A stretch of DNA of 64,000 nt. Origin: Planctomycetaceae bacterium (GTDB lineage Bacteria; Planctomycetota; Planctomycetia; Planctomycetales; Planctomycetaceae). Positions 9,975-18,964 of this stretch are shown here, in pieces. The notes beneath the pieces were generated by a model. The model was not told where the DNA came from. It was given only the letters and a program-made list of their open reading frames with translations, and made no database searches. Both the position numbers and the translations under genes were made by a program. The first letter of the stretch is position 1; every line of letters starts with the position of its first letter. Location of the stretch: positions 1 to 64,000 of the forward strand of contig PBOJ01000061.1 of assembly GCA_002724315.1 (NCBI GenBank). Reading direction: 5' to 3'.

Positions 9975-12068
9975 TCAGGCCCCGCTCGCCTCACCACTCT
10001 CATCCGCCTCGGATTCCTCAACCGCGTCAGGATCCCCGGGGGCGCTCGGCGTGACAAATGTCCCCGGCTTGATCTGTGGGCCGGTTGTGTGCTCGTCGAG
10101 AATTCTCTTCAGGTGTTCAGAGTCCATCACCTCGACCTCGACCAGGTCGCGAGCGAGGTGATCGAGCAGTTCGCGGCGTGAATTGAGCACATCACTGACC
10201 GTCGCCGAAGCCTCGTCGATGATCCGTTTCACCTCGATCTCGATCTCGCGGATCGTCTCGGCACTGTGAACCGTCTCGTTGCGGAATGCCTGTGGCCCCA
10301 GGAAGGTGGGGCCAACGTTCTTGTCCCCGTAAAAGACCCGTCCCATCCTCTGGCTCATTCCGAAGTCGGTGACCATTCGTCGGGCGATGTCGGTGGCTCG
10401 CTGCAGGTCGTTTTGGGCCCCTGTCGACGTTTCCTGGTAGATGATCTCCTCGGCGAGAATCCCACCCAGCAGGCAGCAGATCTGGTTTTCGAGTTCCGAC
10501 TGCATCACCAGTTGCTTCTCGTCGTCGGGCCGGTGCATGGTGTAGCCCAGCGCCCCGTAACCACGGGGAATGATCGAGATCTTGTGGACGGGATCGGTGT
10601 TGGGCAACACGCTGGCGACCAGGGCGTGGCCGCACTCATGGTAGGCCACTCGCAGCTTCTCGTCTTCATGAATGATCCGCGTCTGCTTCTCCAGCCCCGC
10701 AATCACCCTCTCGACGCCCTCTTCGAATTCTTCCATCGTGACCCGTTTCTTGTCGCCACGCGCGGCCAGCAACGCCGCCTCGTTGACCAGGTTGGCCAGA
10801 TCGGCACCGACGAATCCCGGAGTGATCTTGGCCAGACGACCCAGGTCGACACTGTCATCCATCTTGATCTTGCCGGCGTGGACCTTGAGGATCGCCTCGC
10901 GGCCCTTGATGTCGGGCCGGTCGACCAGCACGTGACGATCGAAGCGGCCCGGCCGCAGCAACGCCGGATCCAATGTTTCGGGCCGGTTGGTCGCTCCCAT
11001 CACGATCACGCTTTGCTCGGTCGAAAATCCGTCCATCTCAACCAGCAGAGCGTTGAGAGTCTGTTCCCGCTCGTCGTGGCCCCCGGGCATTCCACTGCCA
11101 CGGACCTTCCCCAGGGCATCCAGTTCATCGATGAAGATGATCGCCGGCGAGCGAGCCGCGGCCTGCTGGAACATGTCGCGCACCCGGGCCGCTCCAACCC
11201 CGACGAACATCTCGACGAAGTCCGAACCGCTGAGCCCGTAGAACGGCACCTCGGCCTCGCCGGCCACTGCCTTGGCCAGCAGCGTCTTGCCGGTACCCGG
11301 AGGGCCGACCAGCAGCACGCCGCGAGGAATTCGGCCACCGAGAGCCTGGTACTTGTTCGGATTCTGCAGGAACTCGACCACCTCCCGCAGTTCCTCGACT
11401 GCCTCATCAATCCCGGCCACGTGCTGAAAGCCCGCATCGATGTCTTCCTGGGCATAAAGCCGTCCACGGCTGCGGCCGAACGACATCGCGGTCCCGGCTC
11501 CGCCAACCCGGCGGAACAGTATCAGGAACAGGAATAGCAGCAACAGGATCGGCAGAAAAAAGGCCAACAGCGACGGCCATTCCGACGGCGGTCGCGCGTA
11601 ACCGTAGGGGATCCGGTGCCCCTCCCTGGTCAACGCGTCGGTCAACCGCTTGACGTCACCTTCGGCCGGCTTCAGGAACGGAACCTGGTAGAACTTCGTC
11701 GTGGCGGCGTCCGGCTTGTCCTTCACCTTGGCCGTGTCCTGGAATCGGATGTAATCGGCACCGATGACAAGTTCGTGAACGTTGGACTTGTTGAATCGCC
11801 CCACGGCCTCACGTGTTTTGGCGTCGAACCGTTCGAGTTCTCCAACAAACTCGCTGAAGGTCACTTCTTCACGAGCCTGGTTCTGGTTGGAAACGCTGAA
11901 GACGATCAGCGCGATCGCACCGACGATCATCAGGAACCAGAACAGGTTGCTCGATGGCTTCTGCTCGCCCCGACGAGGCCCTCCGGAATCGGGCCGACGA
12001 TCACCGGGAGGCGGCGAATCGGGTGGAGGCGTGGGCGGTGGGGACTGGTCGTGGTCGCTCATCGACAT
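9975..12068 (-). CDS. ftsH: ATP-dependent zinc metalloprotease FtsH
   Basis: About 697 aa. A Pro-rich cytoplasmic tail of some 45 residues precedes TM1 ([17 protein letters not shown]). A periplasmic domain and TM2 ([19 protein letters not shown]) follow, then the AAA domain: Walker A GPPGTGKT, Walker B FIDELDA, and the second region of homology ending RPGRFDRH. The protease domain carries zinc motif H-E-C-G-H and the third ligand region [16 protein letters not shown]. FtsH degrades membrane and regulatory proteins. I use the ATG at 12068, with ATG 12062 as an alternative; both lie just downstream of a plausible promoter, and neither has a good Shine-Dalgarno. HflK/C-type SPFH genes, the usual FtsH modulators, are at 25.6-28.9 kb but not adjacent. 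Confidence 0.96.
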   Translation of the reverse strand: MSMSDHDQSPPPTPPPDSPPPGDRRPDSGGPRRGEQKPSSNLFWFLMIVGAIALIVFSVSNQNQAREEVTFSEFVGELERFDAKTREAVGRFNKSNVHELVIGADYIRFQDTAKVKDKPDAATTKFYQVPFLKPAEGDVKRLTDALTREGHRIPYGYARPPSEWPSLLAFFLPILLLLFLFLILFRRVGGAGTAMSFGRSRGRLYAQEDIDAGFQHVAGIDEAVEELREVVEFLQNPNKYQALGGRIPRGVLLVGPPGTGKTLLAKAVAGEAEVPFYGLSGSDFVEMFVGVGAARVRDMFQQAAARSPAIIFIDELDALGKVRGSGMPGGHDEREQTLNALLVEMDGFSTEQSVIVMGATNRPETLDPALLRPGRFDRHVLVDRPDIKGREAILKVHAGKIKMDDSVDLGRLAKITPGFVGADLANLVNEAALLAARGDKKRVTMEEFEEGVERVIAGLEKQTRIIHEDEKLRVAYHECGHALVASVLPNTDPVHKISIIPRGYGALGYTMHRPDDEKQLVMQSELENQICCLLGGILAEEIIYQETSTGAQNDLQRATDIARRMVTDFGMSQRMGRVFYGDKNVGPTFLGPQAFRNETVHSAETIREIEIEVKRIIDEASATVSDVLNSRRELLDHLARDLVEVEVMDSEHLKRILDEHTTGPQIKPGTFVTPSAPGDPDAVEESEADESGEASGA

Positions 12069-12091
12069 CGCCGTCTGGGGGGTGCGTTTCC

Positions 12092-12121
12092 ACTTTAGGA
12101 GTGGCGGGGGGGGAGGGTCAA
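12092..12121 (-). promoter_or_regulatory. Candidate promoter of ftsH
   Basis: On the minus strand, TTGACC, 18 bp, TAAAGT. The spacer contains a long C run. The leader to the first ATG would be only about 17 nt, which argues against the more upstream in-frame ATG codons. Confidence 0.5.
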
Positions 12122-12153
12122 CCATCGTCCCGGTCATCAGGCCGAGACCCCGC

Positions 12154-12183
12154 TTGTCGGCTTTGCGGGTCGCGTCCTAGAAT
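12154..12183 (+). promoter_or_regulatory. Candidate promoter of dxr
   Basis: TTGTCG, 18 bp, TAGAAT, about 42 nt upstream of the ATG at 12226. It is back-to-back with the ftsH promoter. Confidence 0.5.
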
Positions 12184-12225
12184 GACGGTGGCCCGTTTCC
12201 CCCCGTCTCCGGCTGTCTTCTCCGA

Positions 12226-13368
12226 ATGAACCGTATCGCCGTTCTCGGTTCCACCGGCTCGATCGGAACCAGTTGCCTGGAGGTGATCGCGGCGCATCCG
12301 TCGGATATGACCCTGGTGGGGGTTTCGGCCAACCGGAGCTGGGAACTGCTCGGTCGTCAATCGACCACCTTCGCTCCCCGCTACGCGGTGCTCTGCGACG
12401 AATCGCTGGCCGGGCAGGTCGACACCTCCGTCTTCGGTGGCCACACCGAACTGCTGTTCGGCGACGAGGGCATCCAGCAGCTGGTGACCGACGAAGAGAC
12501 CGACGTGGTCGTCACCGGGATCGTCGGAGCCGCAGGACTGCGTGGCACGTGGGCGGCCCTGGAAAGTGGCAAACGGGTGGCGGTGGCCAACAAGGAGACC
12601 CTGGTCGTGGCCGGCCCCCTGGTGATGGAACTGGCCGGGCGACGGGGTGCGGAGGTGATCCCCGTCGACAGCGAACACAGTGCGGTCTTCCAGGCCATGC
12701 AGGCAGGCCGCTCACGGGAAATTCGCCGTATCGTGTTGACCTCCAGCGGTGGACCTTTTCGCGGGAGCACGGCCCAACAGCTGTCCGAGGTGACTCCCCG
12801 GCAGGCCCTGGCCCACCCAACCTGGCAGATGGGGCCCAAGATCACTGTCGACAGCGCGACGATGATGAACAAGGCCCTGGAAGTGATCGAGGCGAAGTGG
12901 CTGTTCGAACTCGAGGTCGACCAGATCGAAGTGGCCGTCCACCCGCAGTCGATCGTGCACTCGATGGTCGAGTTCGTCGACGGATCGGTCATCGCCCAGA
13001 TGTCACCTCCGGACATGAAACTGCCGATCCAGTATGCACTGACCTACCCCGACCGGGTTTCCACGCCCACCGGATCCATCGACTTCACCGCCCCTTTCTC
13101 ACTCGACTTCGAGCCCCCCGATCTCGATGCCTTTCCCGCATTGAGACTGGGATTCGAGGTGGCGCGTCGGGGTGGCACCGCCGGAGCGGTCCTCAACGCC
13201 GCCAACGAAGCCGCCGTCGCGCGCTTCCTTGACGGGCGACTCGGATTCAACGACATTCCTCGGTTGTGCCAGGACCTCCTGGACAACCACGATTTTGATC
13301 CATCCCCGGATCTCGACGAGCTGCTGAGGCAGGATCGCCGGGCACGGGCGGAGGCGGAACTTTGGTGA
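12226..13368 (+). CDS. dxr: 1-deoxy-D-xylulose-5-phosphate reductoisomerase
   Basis: A 380-aa cytosolic enzyme of the MEP isoprenoid pathway that makes 2-C-methylerythritol 4-phosphate with NADPH. The N-terminal Rossmann motif is VLGSTGSIG. ANKETLV, PVDSEHSAVFQ (metal and substrate residues D and E), LTSSGGPFR and WQMGPKITVDSATMMNK are all classic Dxr sequences, followed by VHPQSIVHSMVEF. Length and order are standard. Its TGA overlaps the GTG start of the downstream site-2 protease gene; dxr (ispC) next to rseP is a common bacterial arrangement. Confidence 0.97.
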   Translation: MNRIAVLGSTGSIGTSCLEVIAAHPSDMTLVGVSANRSWELLGRQSTTFAPRYAVLCDESLAGQVDTSVFGGHTELLFGDEGIQQLVTDEETDVVVTGIVGAAGLRGTWAALESGKRVAVANKETLVVAGPLVMELAGRRGAEVIPVDSEHSAVFQAMQAGRSREIRRIVLTSSGGPFRGSTAQQLSEVTPRQALAHPTWQMGPKITVDSATMMNKALEVIEAKWLFELEVDQIEVAVHPQSIVHSMVEFVDGSVIAQMSPPDMKLPIQYALTYPDRVSTPTGSIDFTAPFSLDFEPPDLDAFPALRLGFEVARRGGTAGAVLNAANEAAVARFLDGRLGFNDIPRLCQDLLDNHDFDPSPDLDELLRQDRRARAEAELW

Positions 13369-15560
13369 TCTTGGCCCACCTGCTGGCCGTATCGATCGGT
13401 TCGGTGCTCTACGTTGCCGCCGGTATCGGGCTGGTGATTTTCTTCCACGAACTCGGCCACTTCGCCGTCGCCAAGTGGTGCAACGTCTCGGTCGAACGCT
13501 TCAGCATCGGCTTCGGGCCGGTCATTTGGCGAGTCAAGTGGGGCGAAACCGAGTACGTGCTCTCGATCGTGCCTTTCGGCGGCTATGTCAAGATGCTCGG
13601 CCAGGACGACATCGATCCCAGCCAGTTGACCAGCGACGAGATCGCCGAAGACCCTCGCAGCTATTCGGCCAAGAACGTCCCGCAGCGAATGGCCATCATC
13701 TCGGCCGGGGTGATCATGAACCTGATCACCGGCCTGTTGTTCTTCGCCTGTGCCTACGGGCTGGGTGTCGGCACCGAACAACCGATCGTTGGATTGGTCC
13801 AGGTTGGGCTGCCGGCGTGGGAAGCGGGAATGGAACCGGGTGACCGGATCCGGCGCATCAACGGGGATACCATTTCGTCCTTCGAAGACATCATCCTCAG
13901 CGTCGCGCTGGCTCCCAGCCAGCGGCTGCTGTTCGAGGAACCCGAGGATCTGATGGGATTGCTCGATCCCGGGCCGGTCGACGAAGAACTGCGATCCCGG
14001 TTCGCCAAGCGACGGATACGGCTGCCCCACGACGCCATCGTCGTGTCCGACACGTCTAGCCAGTGGTCGATCAAGAGCGGATCGACAACTCTGTTCCAGT
14101 TGGCCAGGTCCGGATCCGGCCTCGCCGTTTCCGGCAACATGCTGAAAATTGAAGGCAGCAGGAGCGTTGGAGCGTCCGTTCAGTCAATGACCTGGAACGT
14201 TCTCCCCCGAGGCAAGGGAACCGGACGCAAGATCGGCCTGGGGCCCGAACACGACACGCAATTCCTGGCCCCGGAAACCGGGCCGTCTGGCTGGCCAGCT
14301 TCCCGGGCCAAGCCCGCCCTGCGGGACAAGGACCGGCTCAAGCAGATCAACGACACTCCGATCACCAGCGTCGCCCAGATGCGCAAGTACCAGGCTCGTC
14401 ACGCCGACCAGGAACTGGTGTACCAGGTCGAACGCGAAGGAGAAGCGGGGCCGGTCGAAATCACCGTCCCCCCCAGTCGTTTCCTGACACTGGGAATTTC
14501 GATGGACATCGGCCAGGTCACCTCGATTCGTGACCGTTCGCCAGCCGACACCGCCGGACTACGGATCGGCGACAAGCTGATCACCGTCAACGGACGTGAC
14601 ATCGGCAAGGCTATCAATCCCCTGGAACTCCCCAATGTCCTGGCCAAGCTCAGCGGACAGGACGTCAAGATCGAGGTCCTCCGACCACAGCCCACCGGAG
14701 AACCCGAGACAATCGCCCTGACTGTGACCCCCGACGACCAGCCCGGCTGGCTCAATCCGCCGGAACAGCAGAGTTCCCCCCTGGCAATTCCCTCGCTGGG
14801 CCTCGCCTACGACTGCACCGTCAACATCCTGGCGGTCACACCCGGCAGCCCGGCAGAGAAAGCGGGGATCCAGTCCGGAGACCAGATCAGCCAGGCCACA
14901 ATCACACTGAAACAACTCCCAACCGAAACCGAGCCGACAACGTTCGACATCACGTTCGACGACCAGAACGCCAACTGGGCCCACGCGATCTGGATGATCC
15001 AGCGATCCGATGAGAGCAAGCCGGTCCTGCTCCACGTCGTCGGGGCCGACGGCAAGGAACGAGATATCGGGGTCACGCCCTGGCGCAATTCCGACCGAGA
15101 CTGGTACCTGCCCAAACGAGGAACCCGTCACTACCCACTCAACGAGATCCGCCAGGCCACCGGGATCGGAGACGCGATGGGCCTGGCCGTCAACCACGCG
15201 GAGACAACCCTGGCACGGATCTGGTTGACGTTGCGGAGCCTGTTCACCGGCGACATCTCGGTCACGGAACTCCACGGGCCGATCGGCATCGCGCGAGCCG
15301 CCTACAGTGTCGCGGAAACGAGTGTCTCCAAGCTGCTGATCTTTCTCGGTTTCCTCAGCCTCAACCTCGCGGTGATCAACTTCCTGCCGATCCCCGTCCT
15401 GGATGGCGGCCACATGGTGTTCCTGACCTGGGAGGCCATCACACGGCGAAAACCCAGTGAACGGGTCCTGATCGCGGCCACCTACTTCGGCCTGGCTTTC
15501 GTTCTGCTGTTGATGGTCACCGTGATCTTTCTCGACATCGAGCGGATGTGGTCATCGTGA
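13365..15560 (+). CDS. rseP: RseP-like site-2 intramembrane metalloprotease, enlarged
   Basis: A 731-aa M50 protease. I chose GTG 13365, which overlaps the dxr stop (GTGA) and follows GAGGCGGA. The first membrane helix holds the zinc motif FFHELGHFAVAKW. The last helices contain NLAVINFLPIPVLDGGHMVF with the Asp ligand of the LDG motif. Between them are several PDZ-like segments (PAWEAGMEPGDRIRRINGD, SPADTAGLRIGDKLITVNG, SPAEKAGIQSGDQI), roughly three copies, which make the protein much longer than E. coli RseP at about 450 aa. RseP cleaves anti-sigma factors and signal-peptide remnants; no anti-sigma gene is adjacent here. Confidence 0.93.
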   Translation: MILAHLLAVSIGSVLYVAAGIGLVIFFHELGHFAVAKWCNVSVERFSIGFGPVIWRVKWGETEYVLSIVPFGGYVKMLGQDDIDPSQLTSDEIAEDPRSYSAKNVPQRMAIISAGVIMNLITGLLFFACAYGLGVGTEQPIVGLVQVGLPAWEAGMEPGDRIRRINGDTISSFEDIILSVALAPSQRLLFEEPEDLMGLLDPGPVDEELRSRFAKRRIRLPHDAIVVSDTSSQWSIKSGSTTLFQLARSGSGLAVSGNMLKIEGSRSVGASVQSMTWNVLPRGKGTGRKIGLGPEHDTQFLAPETGPSGWPASRAKPALRDKDRLKQINDTPITSVAQMRKYQARHADQELVYQVEREGEAGPVEITVPPSRFLTLGISMDIGQVTSIRDRSPADTAGLRIGDKLITVNGRDIGKAINPLELPNVLAKLSGQDVKIEVLRPQPTGEPETIALTVTPDDQPGWLNPPEQQSSPLAIPSLGLAYDCTVNILAVTPGSPAEKAGIQSGDQISQATITLKQLPTETEPTTFDITFDDQNANWAHAIWMIQRSDESKPVLLHVVGADGKERDIGVTPWRNSDRDWYLPKRGTRHYPLNEIRQATGIGDAMGLAVNHAETTLARIWLTLRSLFTGDISVTELHGPIGIARAAYSVAETSVSKLLIFLGFLSLNLAVINFLPIPVLDGGHMVFLTWEAITRRKPSERVLIAATYFGLAFVLLLMVTVIFLDIERMWSS

Positions 15561-15632
15561 CCATTCCCGGCCTCCAACCGGTCCCCACCGTCAACCGGGT
15601 CATCGACAGCATCTTCGGGTAAGATTCCTGTC

Positions 15633-16028
15633 ATGCCGCCAAACAAGGAAATGGGACGCGAGGCCGTCAGCGCACTGGCCACCATCGCGGTGGTGATTGG
15701 TGGCGTCCTGGCCCTGGTGTTCGTGATCGTCGTCGGCAGCGATCGCCCGGGTCCGTACCTCGGTGGAGTCGCCGGCGGGGTCGTCCTGCTCTGCATCGTG
15801 CTGTTCCTGGCGAGATCCCAACCCGCCGGTGTCGGGGAAAAACAACGCTCGTGGTGGTCAGTCTTTCGTCGACGAACCGAGACGCCCGAACCGGAGATCA
15901 TTCTCAAGCGACGCAATGACCCGGCAACCACCTTCGACAGCAACCAGCCTCCCACCGCTGAACAACTCAGGGACATGAAGGACCACACCAGCACCTGGGT
16001 GCCCAACCGCACTGCCAATCGTCGCTAG
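15633..16028 (+). CDS. Small two-helix membrane protein of unknown function
   Basis: 131 aa. There are two transmembrane helices close together (about residues 10-33 and 40-61, Val/Gly/Leu-rich) and then a soluble C-terminal tail of 70 residues rich in Arg, Asn and Pro. I do not recognise a family. The ATG follows the site-2 protease stop by 72 bp in the same direction, so it may be part of that transcript. Confidence 0.6.
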   Translation: MPPNKEMGREAVSALATIAVVIGGVLALVFVIVVGSDRPGPYLGGVAGGVVLLCIVLFLARSQPAGVGEKQRSWWSVFRRRTETPEPEIILKRRNDPATTFDSNQPPTAEQLRDMKDHTSTWVPNRTANRR

Positions 16029-16049
16029 CCTCCAGGCGGTCTTCGAGGA

Positions 16050-16079
16050 CAGACACCCGTCCCGGGTTTGTGCTAGCAT
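16050..16079 (+). promoter_or_regulatory. Candidate promoter upstream of the cyclase-fold gene
   Basis: CAGACA, 18 bp, TAGCAT, the latter preceded by TG as in an extended -10. It lies inside a 9-bp inverted repeat (CTCCAGGCG 16030-16038 and CGCCTGGAG 16103-16111) whose significance is unclear. Confidence 0.35.
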
Positions 16080-16147
16080 AAGGTGATGCCCCAGACGGTC
16101 GTCGCCTGGAGACTCCAAAAGGACACTCCCGAATTGGGACCTCGACC

Positions 16148-17311
16148 ATGCCCCGGCTCCACTGCACAAGACCCGCTCGCGTCGTGATCGCCACGTTGCT
16201 GTTGGTGGGCACCACTTTCGCCGCCGACAAGACGAACACCATCGGACCCAACCGGGCGAAGTGGCTGAAGGTCCGAACCCGCGCCGTCAACTTCCTCAAA
16301 TCCGCCCAGGATGACGACGGCAGTTGGACCTCACCCCAAGCCGCCGGTCTCACCGCGCTGGCCACCACCGCGTTGCTGGACAGCGGTCTGAAGGCCGACG
16401 ACCCCGTTGTCGCCCGCAGCCTCGCCTACCTCGAATCGCTCGCCCAGAAAAACGGCGGCATCTACCACCCCAAGACACTGCATCGCAACTACGAAACCAG
16501 TATCGCGATGCTGGCCATGACTGCGGCGTCTTCGTCCGCCACGCCCGCCGCTCGCAAGCGGTATGCCGCTCACATCTCCGGAGCCCGCAAGTTTCTCAAG
16601 AATCTCCAGTGGGACAAGGGCGAGGGGCTCGAGACCACCGACCCGGGATTTGGTGGAGCCGGTTACGGAAAACACAAACGCCCCGATCTCTCCAACACGC
16701 AGTTCTTCCAGGAGGCCCTGCTCTCGGCTGGTGTCAAGAAAGACGACCCGGCAATGAAGAACGTGCTGCTGTTTGTCAGCCGCTGCCAGAACCTCGAGTC
16801 CGAAAACAACACCACCGCGTTCGCGGGCAAGATCGGTGACGGGGGCTTCTACTACACGCCCGCTGCCGGTGGCACCTCCCAGGCTGGACTCGCTGCCAAC
16901 GGCGGCCTGAGATCCTACGGGTCGATGACCTACGCGGGACTCAAGAGCATGATCTACGCCGGAGTGAAACCCGACGACCCGAGAATCAAGGCCGCGCTGG
17001 GCTGGATCCAGAAGAACTATTCCGTCCGGCTCAATCCCGGACTCGGCCAACAGGGTCTCTACTACTACTACCACACCTTCGCCAAGTCGCTGTCCGTGAT
17101 CAATCTTGACCACATCGAAGACTCCGCGGGGGTCAAGCATGACTGGCGGCTGGAGTTGTTCGACCAGCTCGCCAAGCTGCAGCGACCCAATGGAAGTTTT
17201 GTCAATCGCGCCCCGCGATGGTACGAAGGTGACCCCAACCTCTCGACCGCCTACATCCTGCTCGCACTGAAATACTGCCAGCCCCGTCCACTGAAAGCCG
17301 CCAAGCGGTAA
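16148..17311 (+). CDS. Secreted prenyltransferase/squalene-cyclase-fold repeat protein
   Basis: 387 aa. A signal peptide of about 25 residues (ARVVIATLLLVGTTFA) precedes the mature chain. The rest is an alpha/alpha toroid built of repeats of the type 'FLKSAQDDDGSW', 'YLESLAQKNGGIY', 'WIQKNYSVRLNPGLGQQGLYYY' and 'LAKLQRPNGSFVN'; these are QW-like repeats of the terpenoid cyclase/prenyltransferase superfamily. The catalytic DxDD of squalene-hopene cyclases is not seen, and export argues against a terpene cyclase. Similar secreted proteins are frequent in planctomycetes without assigned function. Confidence 0.75.
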   Translation: MPRLHCTRPARVVIATLLLVGTTFAADKTNTIGPNRAKWLKVRTRAVNFLKSAQDDDGSWTSPQAAGLTALATTALLDSGLKADDPVVARSLAYLESLAQKNGGIYHPKTLHRNYETSIAMLAMTAASSSATPAARKRYAAHISGARKFLKNLQWDKGEGLETTDPGFGGAGYGKHKRPDLSNTQFFQEALLSAGVKKDDPAMKNVLLFVSRCQNLESENNTTAFAGKIGDGGFYYTPAAGGTSQAGLAANGGLRSYGSMTYAGLKSMIYAGVKPDDPRIKAALGWIQKNYSVRLNPGLGQQGLYYYYHTFAKSLSVINLDHIEDSAGVKHDWRLELFDQLAKLQRPNGSFVNRAPRWYEGDPNLSTAYILLALKYCQPRPLKAAKR

Positions 17312-17359
17312 AACTCGGGACAGGCCAAGCCGTCGACCCGATGTCGCGGGAGAGCCACG

Positions 17360-18964
17360 TTGGAGCTGCTGCGCGAACTGCTGGACCTGCAACACCGGCA
17401 CGGCCACCTTTCCGACCAACACCTCGAAGACCTGGCCCAAAGGCGAGGTGTCCCGCGGTATCGCATTGAGGGACTGGTCAGCTTCTACACGCACTTCCGA
17501 CGCACTCCGCCGCGCCAGCGGCAGATTGCCGTCTGCCGGGATGTCGTCTGTCGCATGCACGGTTGCGGCACCCTGCTGGCAGATCTCCAACAACTCGCCG
17601 AAACCGACGATGAACTCGAGATCGTCGAAGTCTCGTGCCTGGGTCGTTGCGACCACGCCCCGGCTGTGTCCGTCGACGATCGACCAGCCGGCCCCGCTGC
17701 CTCGGCCACAAACCTGCTTGCCAACGACACCGTCCCGTGGCGAACCGCCCAGGCGGATTCCGAATGGCAAGCCGATCCGTACGACTCCGCCGACGACCGT
17801 TACTCCACTCTCAGACGACTTGCGACCGATCAGCCGACGCTGGCCGAGACCTGCATCACCAGCCTCAACGATGCCGGGCTCCGTGGCATGGGCGGGGCCG
17901 GATTTCCCACCGGGCGGAAGTGGAGCCTGGTCGCAGGCGAATCGTCCGACACCAAGTTCGTCATCTGCAACGCGGACGAAAGCGAACCGGGGACCTTCAA
18001 GGATCGCGTGCTGCTGGCCACCCTGCCCCACCTGGTGATCGAAGGCATGGTCCTGGCCGGGCTGACGATCGGAGCTGAGCAGGGCATCATCTTCCTTCGC
18101 CACGAATACTCGGTCGAGCAGCAGGTGCTGCAGGACGCGATCCAAGACGCCACCGCAAGAGGCATCCTCGGCCCCGACGCCGCCGGCAGTGGCCGGGCGT
18201 TCGAAATCGAGATCTTTGTCTCACCCGGCGGTTACATCCTGGGCGAAGAGACGGCTCTGCTCGAGGCACTCGAGGATCGCCGCGGGGAACCCCGAAACAA
18301 GCCGCCCTACCCCGGCCAGGTCGGGCTGCACGGGAAACCGACACTGATCAACAATGTCGAGACCTTCGCCCTTTCCGTCCCGATCATCGCCCGCGGTGCC
18401 GACTGGTGGGCCGGCCAAGGGGCCGAGAACTTCTCGGGCCTGAAATTCGTTTCGATCTCCGGAGACATCAACCAGCCGGGAGTCTACGAAATTCCCGTGG
18501 GGACAACGGTAGCCGAGTTGATCGAGCAGGCCGGTGGAGTTCCCGGCGGTGCAGCCGTCAAGGCGTTCCTGCCCGGCGGGGCCAGCTCAAAATTCCTGCC
18601 GTCCGATCGGCTCAACACGCCACTGGATTTCGATGCCATCGCCGCGGCCGGCAGCATGCTCGGCACCGGCGCTGTCATCGTCATCACCGAGGGGCACAAC
18701 CTGTTCGATCTGGCCACCAACCTGGTGCGGTTCTTCCGCAACGAATCCTGTGGCAAGTGTGTTCCCTGCCGCATCGGCAGCCATCACGCCGTCGGCCTGC
18801 TCGAATCGGTCGCCGATGGATCAGCTGATCCCGACGTACTCAAAGAGCTTCCCGAGCTCGGCCACACGCTCGAACAGACCTCGATCTGCGGACTTGGCCA
18901 GGTCGCCCTGATCCCTGTCCTTTCGATGCTCGAGCACTTCCCCGACGAGGTGTCCGGAACATGA
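17360..18964 (+). CDS. fdsB: NAD-dependent formate dehydrogenase, beta (NuoE-NuoF fusion) subunit
   Basis: 534 aa, starting at TTG 17360 behind GGGAGAG. Residues 1-110 are a thioredoxin-like [2Fe-2S] domain of NuoE type (CRDVVCRMHGC then CLGRCDHAP). Residues about 150-530 are NuoF-like, with GMGGAGFPTGRKW for FMN, GGYILGEETALLEALED for NADH, and C-terminal cysteines ESCGKCVPC plus SICGLG for a [4Fe-4S] cluster. The subunit should pass electrons from formate to NAD+. Its stop overlaps the ATG of the alpha subunit (ATGA), which fixes the pairing. A hydrogenase diaphorase subunit is a less likely alternative, because no hydrogenase gene is present. Confidence 0.88.
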   Translation: MELLRELLDLQHRHGHLSDQHLEDLAQRRGVPRYRIEGLVSFYTHFRRTPPRQRQIAVCRDVVCRMHGCGTLLADLQQLAETDDELEIVEVSCLGRCDHAPAVSVDDRPAGPAASATNLLANDTVPWRTAQADSEWQADPYDSADDRYSTLRRLATDQPTLAETCITSLNDAGLRGMGGAGFPTGRKWSLVAGESSDTKFVICNADESEPGTFKDRVLLATLPHLVIEGMVLAGLTIGAEQGIIFLRHEYSVEQQVLQDAIQDATARGILGPDAAGSGRAFEIEIFVSPGGYILGEETALLEALEDRRGEPRNKPPYPGQVGLHGKPTLINNVETFALSVPIIARGADWWAGQGAENFSGLKFVSISGDINQPGVYEIPVGTTVAELIEQAGGVPGGAAVKAFLPGGASSKFLPSDRLNTPLDFDAIAAAGSMLGTGAVIVITEGHNLFDLATNLVRFFRNESCGKCVPCRIGSHHAVGLLESVADGSADPDVLKELPELGHTLEQTSICGLGQVALIPVLSMLEHFPDEVSGT

